Shown: piece by piece, positions 22,897 through 32,341 of the stretch
Position numbering within the stretch: the first letter of the stretch is position 1
How the letters are laid out: each line of letters begins with the position of its first letter
From: Oligoflexus sp.
GTDB taxonomy: Bacteria; Bdellovibrionota_B; Oligoflexia; Oligoflexales; Oligoflexaceae
Length of the DNA stretch: 34,506 nt
Assembly (NCBI RefSeq): GCF_035712445.1
Contig: NZ_DASTAT010000122.1
Coordinates: 1-34,506, forward strand
Direction: 5' to 3'
The notes under the pieces: model-generated
What the model saw: only the letters and a program-made list of their open reading frames with translations
Databases searched by the model: none
Told to the model about the DNA's origin: nothing
Position numbers and translations under genes: made by a program

Positions 22897-25662
22897 TTAG
22901 AATCTCTGGCGCAGCGCCACATACAAGCGGCGTCCGAGCGCATCGTAGTTCCGGCTGCTGTAGGACACGAGACCGCGCGTACGGTCCGTGGTGTGAAGGC
23001 CACCGATCTTGTCCTCGATGTTGAAGACACCGAGGGATACGGTTCCATTCCAAGGATGATCCCAGCTGTAGGTCGTATCATAGCGGGTGAAGGCTTTGAT
23101 GTAACCGTAGCTCGGATCACTATCAAACTGGGAATTCTCCATGCGACCGATGGTCAGGGCATCCAGACTCCAGCGGTGGCCGCCGTTGCGGACGCCAAAG
23201 GTATTCGACGTACGGTAGCGAGGCACACCGTAAGCACCGACGAATTCCTCGTTCGGCGAGCCGTCGGCGATCTGCTCCTTGCGGGACAGAACGTTCGAAT
23301 AACGCGTGCGAAGATTCATCTGCGTGCTGGTGATGTTCCAGTTGAAGTTCGATTCCAGATCGAAACCGCTCGTGGTCATGCTGCCGAGGTTCACGTAGCT
23401 GTTATCAATGCGGGAAATCTTGCCGTAGTCCGGACGGTTCGGATCGTCGACGCGAACGACCTGCGAGGTGCCGATCGCCTGGCCCAGGGCGGCGCGCTCG
23501 ACGATCGTGTCGAGGTCTTCCTGGTTATGCAGGCCTTCAATCTTCGCAGCCCAGTAGTCGGCCGTGAAGTCGAAGAAGTCAACAGGCTGCAGAACGAAAC
23601 CGAAGTTATACGCGACCGCAGTCTCTTCCTGAAGTTCGTTGTTCCCAGGATTGTTCACATAGACGGAATAAGCTTCCCCATCCTGACCGCAGGGGTTTTC
23701 CGCACCCAGCTCGACTTTACAGTAAGTCTTATCCGTCACCGTCAGGTAACCGCCGCTCGACTTATCATAGAGCATCGACAGCGAAGGCGCCTTGAAGCTG
23801 GTGCCGTAGTTGGCCCGCAGTTTCAGGAAGCTGAATGGGCTGTAGCCCAAAGTGCTGGCGTAGTTGAACGTGCTTCCGAAGTCGTCGTAATTATCCAGGC
23901 GACCGGCCAGACCCACTTCAGTCTTGGCAGCGACCGGAACGTTCACTTCGACGAAAGCGGAACTGACGTCACGCTCGCCCTTGCCGTCCGAGTTCATACT
24001 GCCCCAATAACGAGGACCTTCGTTGAAGAATTCCTTGTCTTTCGGGTCGGCGATCAACTCGTAGGTTTCATGCTGGGCGTTCAGACCGAAGGCGAGGCTG
24101 ATATCACCTGCGGGCAATGTTCCAGCGGTACCTGTGGCATAAGCCGTCGCGGTCGAGATACCGTTGCGCTCTTTACCGTAAAGGTTGGTAAAGAAATCCT
24201 GCAGCAGAGCGGGATCAGGACTGAAAAGGTTCAGCTGCGGCGTTGTTCCATCCATGGGGAACATCTTTTCCGAGAACGCGACCTTGTCATCGACGTTGTT
24301 GTAATAGCGTTGGCGCTGGGTGCCGAAGCTCGACAGGTCCACCTGCCAATCCCAGTTCTCCGACAGAGAGCCGCCCAAACCGATCATGCCGCCCATGGCC
24401 GTATCGCGGTTTCTGGTGTTGCCCTTCACATTGGGAAGCGCACGCGTCAGGACCTTGATCATGGTCGTCTCGTCCGTCGTCAGACCGAGGCCGGCGACCT
24501 GAGCCTGGATATCCGCAGGCGCATCCTGAAGACGCATCATATAGTCAAGGCCCGTCAGCGGATCGGTGGTATCCAGGCGGTTCACCTTCTGACTGAATGT
24601 TTCCGTTTCTGCGAACATGGCTGTGGTATTCACGCGGACACCGTTATTGAGTTCGGTGTTGGTGTTGGCCATCGCGTACCAGTTTTCACGCTCGGTCTGG
24701 AGTTCCGCGGTGCTCGCATCGCGACGCAGACCACGGCACATCACGTTGGTCGGATCGTTTTCAAAGGCGATCTTGTTGCCTTCAGGGCAGTTCGAGCTTG
24801 GACGATAGACGTAGTCACCGCGCGAGTTCGAAGGACGCTTCGGATCGACGATGCCCCAGCTGTAGGTGCCGGGTGGGTTTGCATAGGCGCTGTAACCATA
24901 GTTGCCTTTATAAGCCCAAAGATCGTCGCGATCCCGGCTGAAAAGAGGCGAGGCCCGACCCGCACCCGCGGAAACGGTCACGTTGGTGTTGCCGAAATCC
25001 GTTCCGCCGACAGCGCTGAACGACTGCACATCACCGCCGCCCTGCGTGGTGGTGGTGTTGCTGAGCGAGGTGGCGACACCGCGGAAATTCTTTTTCAGAA
25101 TCACGTTCATCACGCCGGCCACGGCATCCGCGCCGTAAACAGCCGAGGCGCTCATCTTCACGATCTCGACGCGTTCGATCATTTCGATGGGGATATTGTT
25201 GATGTTCACGCCACCGAGCGAGGCTTCGGAGGGCAAACGACGGCCGTTCACCAAAACCAGGGTGCGGTCCGAACCGATCCCGCGCAGGTTGATCGTGGCC
25301 TGGCCATCCGAAATCTGGCCGCCGCCGCCGTTATAACTGCCGAAGGAGTTTTCCGTCTGATTTCGGAAGAGGTCCGAGACGCTGGTAATACCAGCCTTTT
25401 GGATTTCTTCCTGGTCGATGACCTTGATAGGCGTCGTGCCTTCCACATCAATCTTCTTCAGACGCGAGCCGGTTACCTGAATTTTTTCGGTGCCTTTTTC
25501 CTCGTTCTTCTTCTTGGCTTTAGCTTCCTGGGTCGTGGACTCGGACGCCTTGTTTTCAATGACGCCTGTATCCTGGGCGAAGACAGCGCTATTGAGCGGC
25601 AGAAAGCCCCCAATCGCACAAGCAAACAGAATGTATTGCTTCCTGGCAGTTTGTAATGACAT
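22897..25662 (-). CDS. TonB-dependent outer-membrane receptor
   Basis: A 921-residue outer-membrane transporter with a signal peptide (ends SAVFA, residue 29) and AGGAG before the ATG. A Lys/Glu-rich linker leads to the plug. The plug is visible as EKIQVTGSRLKKIDVEGTTP, INLRGIGSDRTLVLVNGRRL and NINNIPIEMIERVEIVKMSA with GADAVAGVMNVILKK (about 58-190). The rest is the 22-strand barrel, with a C-terminal RQRF. The plug wording matches the large Shewanella/Caulobacter/Xanthomonas group that imports oligosaccharides, peptides or other organics rather than only siderophores. The substrate is unknown. No exbB/exbD/tonB genes are in the window. Confidence 0.95.
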   Translation of the reverse strand: MSLQTARKQYILFACAIGGFLPLNSAVFAQDTGVIENKASESTTQEAKAKKKNEEKGTEKIQVTGSRLKKIDVEGTTPIKVIDQEEIQKAGITSVSDLFRNQTENSFGSYNGGGGQISDGQATINLRGIGSDRTLVLVNGRRLPSEASLGGVNINNIPIEMIERVEIVKMSASAVYGADAVAGVMNVILKKNFRGVATSLSNTTTTQGGGDVQSFSAVGGTDFGNTNVTVSAGAGRASPLFSRDRDDLWAYKGNYGYSAYANPPGTYSWGIVDPKRPSNSRGDYVYRPSSNCPEGNKIAFENDPTNVMCRGLRRDASTAELQTERENWYAMANTNTELNNGVRVNTTAMFAETETFSQKVNRLDTTDPLTGLDYMMRLQDAPADIQAQVAGLGLTTDETTMIKVLTRALPNVKGNTRNRDTAMGGMIGLGGSLSENWDWQVDLSSFGTQRQRYYNNVDDKVAFSEKMFPMDGTTPQLNLFSPDPALLQDFFTNLYGKERNGISTATAYATGTAGTLPAGDISLAFGLNAQHETYELIADPKDKEFFNEGPRYWGSMNSDGKGERDVSSAFVEVNVPVAAKTEVGLAGRLDNYDDFGSTFNYASTLGYSPFSFLKLRANYGTSFKAPSLSMLYDKSSGGYLTVTDKTYCKVELGAENPCGQDGEAYSVYVNNPGNNELQEETAVAYNFGFVLQPVDFFDFTADYWAAKIEGLHNQEDLDTIVERAALGQAIGTSQVVRVDDPNRPDYGKISRIDNSYVNLGSMTTSGFDLESNFNWNITSTQMNLRTRYSNVLSRKEQIADGSPNEEFVGAYGVPRYRTSNTFGVRNGGHRWSLDALTIGRMENSQFDSDPSYGYIKAFTRYDTTYSWDHPWNGTVSLGVFNIEDKIGGLHTTDRTRGLVSYSSRNYDALGRRLYVALRQRF

Positions 25663-26046
25663 GCGGACTCCTAGTAAATCGCGAAAAGCCCACTGGACCG
25701 ATGTTTCCAGCGGTTTATAAAAATGCGATTAAATCTTATTGTGTGGATACACAAAGGGAACCTTGGAGTAAATAGAAAACGAAAATTGATGAGTCATAAA
25801 TCACGTCGACCGTTCTTACTGCTCGTGATGAGTAGCCTCTATTGATTAGAATCTTTGTAAATCTTGCAGCAAAAGGCTTTGCTGGCCTATTGGAAGTCGA
25901 TGCGGACCACGAAATCCTGTGCAGAGCTTTCATCTCCCCAAACCCGCTCACAATTTAGAAAAAATGCCTTTTCTGTCGGAAGCGCCTTCTGCAGTGTAGT
26001 AAAAAATTCGTCTTCACAACTATGTTGCGAAAAAGGGGATCACACA
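25663..26046. other. AT-rich divergent intergenic region
   Basis: A 384-base stretch between the TonB receptor and the 26047 lipoprotein, noticeably more AT-rich than its surroundings. It holds the palindrome at 25739-25754 and a TATAAA hexamer for the leftward gene (plus 25714-25719). A frame covering 25864-26046 joins the lipoprotein gene, but I judge it non-coding because the ribosome site and signal peptide begin at 26047. Confidence 0.6.
25739..25754. promoter_or_regulatory. Candidate operator over the TonB receptor promoter
   Basis: TTGTGT (25739-25744) and ACACAA (25749-25754) are perfect inverted half-sites around GGAT. A leftward -10-like TATAAA lies at 25719-25714. A 17-base spacer puts the -35 region at about 25742-25737, overlapping this palindrome. 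That arrangement suits repression. It does not resemble a Fur box. Confidence 0.35.
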
Positions 26047-27300
26047 ATGGACCGTCAAGGTCTTCGTACGCGGCCTATTGCCGTCAGCATGCAGCAATCC
26101 ATGGGTTTTGTCCTGATGATGGGCCTCGGTCTCAGCGCTTGCGGACCGCAGGTTTCCAGTGAACGGTCTGAAGTCAAAGTCGACGAGGGCATCGCCCAGT
26201 CCTATCAGGAATGGTGTACAGGCTGGGAGTTGAATTGTCCGGTGAACGAACCTGGCAAGACTGCGCCGCTGACCGCTGCTCAGTTCAAAGCCCTCAGTAC
26301 AATTCTGAACGGCGCGTTGAAGAGCCCCAGCGTCTTCAGCATCACGCGCGATGAGCTGAATGCTCCTGGACTGCAGCAGGCCATGACGGCTTTGAAACTG
26401 GATGATGTCTATCAGGACGTGCAGGCTCGTCTCGACGCCCGTCAATGGCAATCGGGTGGCTTGGATCAGGGGGCTCTGGTTTCCAATCATGGCGCCGCAT
26501 CCACCGTGCGGACCGAGGCCGGGCTGGTTTGGAACATGGATGCCGAGCAAAGAGTTTCTCTGACACCGGGGGCGATTCAACTCTCCGGCGTGGGTATGAG
26601 CGCAGATGCGGCCAAGGAAAGTCCCCTGCTGCAGTCGATGGCCGTTTCCGGCGATGGCAGTTTCAATCTGGGTCTGAATGATCGCGCAGTCCAGGGCCTG
26701 CCGCAGGACTTTGCCCTGGATAGTCTCTTTTTGGCCTTTGGCCTTGATGTCACGCGCCTGGAAGGCAAAGAGATTGCGCTGGGCGATGTGATTCAAGCCG
26801 CAGCGCCTTTGGTGGGCTGGCTCAATCAAAGTTCGCGGCAGATCGTGCTGGAACGCTCGTTCTTCGCCAGCAGCTCGGGTGAGCTGGGGGCTTTGATTCC
26901 GGAAAATGGCCTGGGACAAAACCTTGGCAACCTTCTGGGCCGCTTTGAAAAACTGCGGACTGCCAGCGATGGCAAGAGCAACATCGCATCGGTGACCCTG
27001 GTCAAGGGTTCCACTGCGAAATGCGACGTGAACAACGGCGACGTCAAGGTGAAGTTTTCCGCGGAATTCGGCGTGAAGCGCATCTATCAGCCGAGCCCCA
27101 CGACCCTTGGACTTGAATTCTACGGTCTGGAAGCCAGCGCGAAGAAAGCCCTCGGCATCGGCATCAAGCTGAAGCGCGTGGAACTGAGCGCCGACAAGAT
27201 CACCATCCTCGATGTGCCCATCATCGGCAAAGTCGATGTGAAGCTCGATGACATCGGCGGCGGTCCCGATTCGCCCACGACCATCGTCTGCGGCGCCTGA
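26047..27300 (+). CDS. Large predicted lipoprotein, unknown family
   Basis: A 417-residue protein starting at 26047 (AAAGGGG upstream). A long n-region precedes the hydrophobic stretch and lipobox LSAC, giving lipidated Cys32. I do not recognise the family. The first third has helical segments, while the last 140 residues look beta-rich (KVKFSAEFGVKRIYQ, KVDVKLDDIG). Three mature cysteines fall within the protein and one next to the end. A serially repeated DVPIIGKVDVKLDDIGGG ending suggests a beta-domain exposed to the periplasm. Its stop codon abuts the stop of the convergent ammonia-lyase gene with no spacing. Confidence 0.8.
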   Translation: MDRQGLRTRPIAVSMQQSMGFVLMMGLGLSACGPQVSSERSEVKVDEGIAQSYQEWCTGWELNCPVNEPGKTAPLTAAQFKALSTILNGALKSPSVFSITRDELNAPGLQQAMTALKLDDVYQDVQARLDARQWQSGGLDQGALVSNHGAASTVRTEAGLVWNMDAEQRVSLTPGAIQLSGVGMSADAAKESPLLQSMAVSGDGSFNLGLNDRAVQGLPQDFALDSLFLAFGLDVTRLEGKEIALGDVIQAAAPLVGWLNQSSRQIVLERSFFASSSGELGALIPENGLGQNLGNLLGRFEKLRTASDGKSNIASVTLVKGSTAKCDVNNGDVKVKFSAEFGVKRIYQPSPTTLGLEFYGLEASAKKALGIGIKLKRVELSADKITILDVPIIGKVDVKLDDIGGGPDSPTTIVCGA

Positions 27301-28656
27301 TTAGCGAAGCCGGAAGGCCGGAAATTGAGCCAGATTCAATTCCGGCGGCAAGGCTTGACCCTGACGTTGATAGAACGCGCGTTCGCCTATGAAACGGTGA
27401 ATGCGCGTGACCTCGCCTAAAAGTTCGAGCGATTCGCGGACGAGCAGAAGACTCGACATCGACGCCGGCACCACATCCTGATTATTGCTTTCACAGGAAA
27501 AACTCAAAAGACTGGCGGGCAGACTCATGCCTTTGATCTTCTGCAGCACCGCGGATGCAAGCTGATGCAGACCCTTGACGTGATTGCCGGGCTCCTGGGT
27601 GCTCAGGTTTTCGGGCAGTCCATGATTGGTTTCCGGCGTGACCGTCAGCAGTATTTGCCGATCCATCATATCGGCAAGACGGACGATCGCATTCTGCATC
27701 AGCTCGGCAGCGCTGGCGAGAGCTGCGGTATAAAAAAGTCCGCCGTGCCAAATGCCATCCTCGCGCACGATGGGATTATCGGCGAGCTTCAAAGCCTCCC
27801 TTTGAATTTTTTCACCGGCGAAGTGGAGGTTGTCTTCAATATCCAAAAAAATCTGCGGCGCGCAGCGAATCGAATAGCGTTCCTGCAGAACCGAAGGTTT
27901 TTTCGCGTGACCGCTTCGCTTCTGCTCCAGCTCCTTCTGCCAGTCCCGCACCTGATCGAACCATTGCTGCTGCACCACGGAAAACTGATTGCCCGTCTGC
28001 CAGCCCGCATGAGCGTGACCCTGCCGCTGCCAGCCGAGGCCTTCCGCATGCAAAAGCCAGCCATAGCCAGCCGCTTTTTTAAGACCCATCAGATCATGCC
28101 AGATCTCGACAGCCAGAGAGGCCATCATTGCGTTGGTGTTCACCAGGGCCAGCACGTCACGCGGACCCTCGGGTTTATGGTCAGTGAAAAGAGGCGCCAC
28201 GGCATGCGCCATGGGAATCAGGTCGCCGCTGGCACCCAGGCTGCCAAGGCTTGGCACAGAGGGTAAAGACGGCGCATCGGCGAGCTGCAGAAGTTTTTGA
28301 AAGGTCCTAGGATGCAGCCCGGAAAAACCCAGACCCATTTTATGGGCCTGCAGACGCAAAGCCCGGCGTACCACGCGCTCTGGAAGAGCCGGACCCACAC
28401 CGACGCACAGGTAAAGGAGGAGAGCCTTCTGATGCGTTTGCCAGTCTTCGAGAGGAACACGGGTGGAAAGATTATGGCCGAAGTGCGTGTGAAGACCATA
28501 GACCGTGGCCTCGCCACTTTCAATCAGCTGCAGCAGGCGATCATGCGCGGTTTTCACCCGGTCCGCAGCGTCATCATCCAGAGTCCAACCCGTCTTTGCC
28601 TCACCCAAGGCCAAAAGATCTGCCAATCCGGTCTGATGATGCAGGTGAAGCGGCAT
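27301..28656 (-). CDS. Aromatic amino acid ammonia-lyase family enzyme (HAL/PAL/TAL-like)
   Basis: A 451-residue member of the family that removes ammonia from His, Phe or Tyr using a self-made MIO cofactor. The MIO triad Ala142-Ser143-Gly144 lies in SLGASGDLIPMAH. Other blocks are YGLHTHFG (Tyr53), ERYSIRCAPQ (Tyr261, Arg264), LADNPIV, TNHGLPENL and NNQDVVPAS. Points against a plain histidase: it is about 50 residues shorter than usual, and the selectivity pair that is Ser-His in histidases reads Tyr82-Leu83 (PAL: Phe-Leu, TAL: His-Leu). The usual LxNG segment reads LVNTNA, and no hutU, hutI or hutG lies nearby. GAGGGAG precedes the ATG. Product and substrate are uncertain. Confidence 0.88.
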   Translation of the reverse strand: MPLHLHHQTGLADLLALGEAKTGWTLDDDAADRVKTAHDRLLQLIESGEATVYGLHTHFGHNLSTRVPLEDWQTHQKALLLYLCVGVGPALPERVVRRALRLQAHKMGLGFSGLHPRTFQKLLQLADAPSLPSVPSLGSLGASGDLIPMAHAVAPLFTDHKPEGPRDVLALVNTNAMMASLAVEIWHDLMGLKKAAGYGWLLHAEGLGWQRQGHAHAGWQTGNQFSVVQQQWFDQVRDWQKELEQKRSGHAKKPSVLQERYSIRCAPQIFLDIEDNLHFAGEKIQREALKLADNPIVREDGIWHGGLFYTAALASAAELMQNAIVRLADMMDRQILLTVTPETNHGLPENLSTQEPGNHVKGLHQLASAVLQKIKGMSLPASLLSFSCESNNQDVVPASMSSLLLVRESLELLGEVTRIHRFIGERAFYQRQGQALPPELNLAQFPAFRLR

Positions 28657-28727
28657 GATGGTCTCCCTCTATCCATTTGCATAAAACGGATAGCTTAGGC
28701 GGGAAAAGAGGGAGATGACAAGGCCTC

Positions 28728-29654
<927 letters not shown>

Positions 29655-29884
29655 CGGCCGTCAACCTCCCGTAACTTTCAAGAAGCACGCATTCTCGCAA
29701 AACACTGCCGGCTTGTAAAGCGCGGACCGCTCGCCTTTTATCAAAAAAGAGGCTGTATCCCCGTTCCATTCAGGGCTTTGCCGGGTCCGCTTCCCGCGCT
29801 TTTCCGCGCAAGCCCGTACAAGGCCCTCAACCGGTCGCGGAAAACTGCCGAAGACTCTTCCATAACCCCCTGAAAGAAGACGCC

Positions 29885-30907
29885 ATGACCAAGAGCAAGG
29901 ACCAAAACGAAGTCACTCTGCTTTCCCCGTTCGAAGCGGTATTTCGCGATGTGCTCGACTATTACAGCCAAACGCGCAGCCAGGTCTTCAAGCTGGAGAA
30001 ATGGGAATACCAGGCCGTCTTTGATAACGTGATCAAATCACGCTTCGCCGGTGATGCGAAGAAGGCCCTGGATCGTCTGCGGCAGAGCTTCCATGATGCG
30101 CGGCTGCAGGAAAACAGCGAAGGCAAACGCTATCTGGGTGAATTGCGCGGCCTCATGTGGCAAGGCATGGATCAGATTTTCAGCCTGCTCGATGCCCATA
30201 AGAAGGATGATGGCGTTCTTTTGAAGGTGCGGGCCACTTTGCAGAAAGCTCTGGTTGCGCAGGATCTTCCCGCCGCGCGGCAGACCGTGAAGGATGTGCT
30301 CGCTGCCCTGGCCGAATTGGAAAAAACGCGGCAGGAGGATTATAGCGCGCTGCAGAACAGCTTTAAGAAGCAGATGGAAACCCTGCAGTCGGAACTCCAG
30401 ACAGTGCAGAGCCAGCTGCAGTTGGATGGACTGACCCAGGTTTATAATCGCGCGACCTTCGATCAGCAGATTCGCAAGACCACGCAGTTTTCGTTTCTGA
30501 CCGGACAGAAATCCTGCCTGATCATGCTCGATATCGATCACTTCAAGAAAATCAATGATAGCTATGGGCATCCTGCGGGCGATGCGGTGATCAGTAATTT
30601 CGCGCGGGCTCTCACGCAGTCCTTTCCACGGAAGACGGATTTCGTGGCTCGTTATGGTGGGGAAGAGTTCGCTGTCATCCTGCAGGGCACGGACCTCCAT
30701 GAAACCAACGAGCTGGTCGCGAAGCTCCTGGGTCGGATCCGCGGCATGAAAATCAGTCACAATGATCAGGATATTGCCTTCACGGTGTCGGCGGGCGTCG
30801 CGCTCTATCAATCTGGAGAACCCATGGAACAGTGGTTAAAACGGGCAGATAAGGCTCTTTATGATGCCAAGCAGCAGGGCCGCGATCGTCTGATCCTGGC
30901 GGCCTGA
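29885..30907 (+). CDS. Diguanylate cyclase (GGDEF domain)
   Basis: A 340-residue soluble enzyme that makes cyclic-di-GMP from two GTP. The active-site motif GGEEF is at 258-262 with the preceding RY. An intact inhibitory I-site RKTD (249-252) lies five residues upstream, so product feedback is expected. LDIDHFKKINDSYGHPAGD marks the metal and base-binding region. Residues 1-175 form a helical N-terminal domain with a coiled-coil linker (KQMETLQSELQTVQSQLQ) before the GGDEF domain. No membrane segment or known sensor fold is visible. The ribosome site (AAGAAG) is weak. It is divergent from the deacetylase gene across 230 bases. Confidence 0.95.
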   Translation: MTKSKDQNEVTLLSPFEAVFRDVLDYYSQTRSQVFKLEKWEYQAVFDNVIKSRFAGDAKKALDRLRQSFHDARLQENSEGKRYLGELRGLMWQGMDQIFSLLDAHKKDDGVLLKVRATLQKALVAQDLPAARQTVKDVLAALAELEKTRQEDYSALQNSFKKQMETLQSELQTVQSQLQLDGLTQVYNRATFDQQIRKTTQFSFLTGQKSCLIMLDIDHFKKINDSYGHPAGDAVISNFARALTQSFPRKTDFVARYGGEEFAVILQGTDLHETNELVAKLLGRIRGMKISHNDQDIAFTVSAGVALYQSGEPMEQWLKRADKALYDAKQQGRDRLILAA

Positions 30908-30925
30908 TTCCGCCTGTGCTAAGCT

Positions 30926-30944
30926 CCCTCGCTTGATACGAGGG
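30926..30944 (+). promoter_or_regulatory. Hairpin whose 3' arm is the ribosome site
   Basis: CCCTCG (30926-30931) pairs perfectly with CGAGGG (30939-30944) across 7 bases. The right arm is the ribosome-binding GAGGG of the gene at 30951. Folding would mask translation initiation. Confidence 0.4.
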
Positions 30945-30950
30945 AAACCC

Positions 30951-31547
30951 ATGACGTCACGAAAAAAATACTGGCTTCGCTGCAGCCGCTGCCTGATGCG
31001 GCAGGAGCTCTGCCTTTGCGCGAATATTCCCGACATCCCACTCGGCACGAAATTGATTCTGGTGATGAACAAGCGCGAGATCAAGGTGCCGACCAACACC
31101 GGACGCCTTGCTTCACTCGCTCTTCCGAACAGCGTGATTCTAAGCCGCGGCGTTGAAGATCATCCCTATGACCTTGCCCAGCATCTGCCCCAGGATCGGC
31201 CTGGTATTTTGCTTTATCCCGCGGATGACGCCATACTCCTGACCCCCGAGTGGGTGGCCGAGCATGGGCCTTTTCATCTGGTTGTGCCGGATGGCAACTG
31301 GCGGCAGACGAGCAAGATGCGGCGGCGCGATTCGGTGATGGCCACGCTGCCTTGCGTGCGTTTGCCACCAGGGCCGCCCAGCGCCTATCGCGTGCGCAAG
31401 GAAACCAAAGCCGAAGGCCTTGCGACTATCGAAGCGATCGCCCGGACGCTCGGCATACTGGAAGGACCATCCGTGCAAAAAGCGCTTGAGGAGCTTCTCG
31501 ACATCATGGTCACGCGCACGCTTGCCAGCCGAGGCCAGGGGAGCTGA
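30951..31547 (+). CDS. DTW-domain tRNA aminocarboxypropyltransferase (TapT-like)
   Basis: A 198-residue cytosolic protein of the DTW/TapT family. Family members transfer the aminocarboxypropyl group of S-adenosylmethionine to a tRNA uridine (acp3U). The N-terminus has the Cys cluster C11-x2-C14-x6-C21-x-C23. The signature D-x-T-W reads DGNW (114-117), followed by RQTSKM. A later YRVRKE block (about 145-150) is also typical. Asn in place of Thr in DxTW is a departure from consensus. The ATG at 30951 follows GAGGG; the TTG at 30933 is not used. It lies 43 bases after the diguanylate cyclase gene. Confidence 0.85.
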   Translation: MTSRKKYWLRCSRCLMRQELCLCANIPDIPLGTKLILVMNKREIKVPTNTGRLASLALPNSVILSRGVEDHPYDLAQHLPQDRPGILLYPADDAILLTPEWVAEHGPFHLVVPDGNWRQTSKMRRRDSVMATLPCVRLPPGPPSAYRVRKETKAEGLATIEAIARTLGILEGPSVQKALEELLDIMVTRTLASRGQGS

Positions 31548-31645
31548 TCTGCATTGCGCTCGTGACGCTGCTGACCTACAATCAGCTTCAAGAGCAATCC
31601 CGAAACTTCATCGTTTTGTAAGAGCACTTTCACGAGGATTTGAAG

Positions 31646-32017
31646 ATGAGATCAAAAGTGGGTTGGGTGTTATCCGTCTTGCCGAGTTTACTGCTGCTCT
31701 TCAGCGGCTTTAATAAAGTGATGGCGTCGGAGGAGGTGCTCAAAGGCCTCGATCACTTCGGAATCAACGCCGCGCATATCAAACCGCTGGGCTTTGTGGA
31801 GATCATCATCACGCTCCTCTTCCTGATTCCGCGCACGTCCTTGATCGGAGCCATCCTGATCACGGGCTGGATGGGTGGAGCGATCTTCACGCATCTGCGC
31901 GTCGGCGACAGTTTCTTCATGCAGATCATTATTCCTATCCTCGTATGGATTGGATTTGGTTTGCGCCACTATGATGAAATGCTGCCTTTGCTGGGCCTGC
32001 GGCGACCGATGCGATAA
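31646..32017 (+). CDS. DoxX-like four-helix membrane protein
   Basis: A 123-residue integral membrane protein starting at ATG 31646 (GAGGA upstream; the TTG at 31640 is in frame but less likely). It has four hydrophobic segments of about 20 residues at roughly 6-24, 42-62, 66-86 and 90-110. The first ends LLLLFSGFNKVM, a pattern of DoxX/DoxD-type proteins, and PLGFVEIIITLLFLIPRTSLIG follows the family's second helix. Relatives form membrane oxidoreductase complexes or partner with redox proteins, but many are uncharacterised. It may be transcribed with the tRNA modification gene 98 bases upstream. Confidence 0.85.
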   Translation: MRSKVGWVLSVLPSLLLLFSGFNKVMASEEVLKGLDHFGINAAHIKPLGFVEIIITLLFLIPRTSLIGAILITGWMGGAIFTHLRVGDSFFMQIIIPILVWIGFGLRHYDEMLPLLGLRRPMR

Positions 32018-32030
32018 ATTATGCAATTAG

Positions 32031-32120
32031 GGCCCCACAGGCGGCGGAAGGCAAATCGGTGTTTTCCCCTTAACAGGCGAAGATCACAGATCTATCCGCA
32101 AAAACCGCCTGTCGTGGGCC
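32031..32120 (+). ncRNA. Possible structured RNA element
   Basis: The ends of this segment pair: GGCCC with GGGCC, a 1-by-3 internal loop, then ACAGGCGG (32037-32044) with CCGCCTGT (32105-32112). Inside, AGATC/GATCT (32081-32085 with 32089-32093) forms a hairpin flanked by GCG and CGC. Together they give a closing stem around a smaller arm and an unpaired core containing CGGAAGGCAAA. It begins 13 bases after the DoxX-like stop codon, so it could be a 3'-UTR structure, a small RNA or a leader element. It matches no RNA family I can name. The strand is assumed from the flanking genes. Confidence 0.35.
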
Positions 32121-32177
32121 ACTCGAATCGAAGATTTTCGCCCTACACACCTCGTTTTATCAATTATATCAATATAT

Positions 32178-32183
32178 TATAAT
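32178..32183 (+). promoter_or_regulatory. Perfect -10 hexamer upstream of 32342 gene
   Basis: TATAAT in a very AT-rich stretch. The -35 region (TTTTAT at 32155-32160, 17-base spacer) is poor. Transcription would begin near 32190 and leave a leader of about 150 bases before the ATG. Confidence 0.45.
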
Positions 32184-32341
32184 GAAGAACCCGGTCGGGA
32201 CCTTGTCGCGCACTCAATTTTTTTGCGGTCGTCATGCGCCAAGTCATCGAAAAGATTGCGCAAGGTTTGTGGCCCTGAACTTGAATAAGACTCAAGCACA
32301 AGGGCTGACGAATTTCACATTCAGAGAAAGGAATGAGGCGC

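Larger units (their letters stand above)
32018..32341. other. Gene-free region with structured segment and promoter
   Basis: A 324-base stretch between the DoxX-like gene and the 32342 gene. It contains a possible structured RNA (32031-32120), an AT-rich core with a perfect TATAAT at 32178-32183, and a long leader toward the next gene. No open reading frame here looks real. Confidence 0.65.

Noticed and set aside
22993..25656. 887-codon open frame antisense to the TonB receptor gene
   Set aside because: The receptor has a ribosome site, signal peptide, plug and barrel motifs and a terminator. The antisense translation has no recognisable domain and arises from GC-biased codon use.
27301..28656. 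Histidine utilisation (hut) locus
   Set aside because: No urocanase, imidazolonepropionase or formiminoglutamase genes are nearby, and the selectivity residues differ from histidase.
32031..32120. Signal recognition particle (4.5S) RNA suggested by CGGAAGG
   Set aside because: The flanking conserved bases of the SRP RNA apical loop are missing (no GGTCAG before it, no AGCAGC after it), so I kept it only as an unassigned structure.
32305..32328. Hammerhead-ribozyme-like CTGACGA followed by GAAA
   Set aside because: The bases between do not form stem II and no matching stems I and III are visible.
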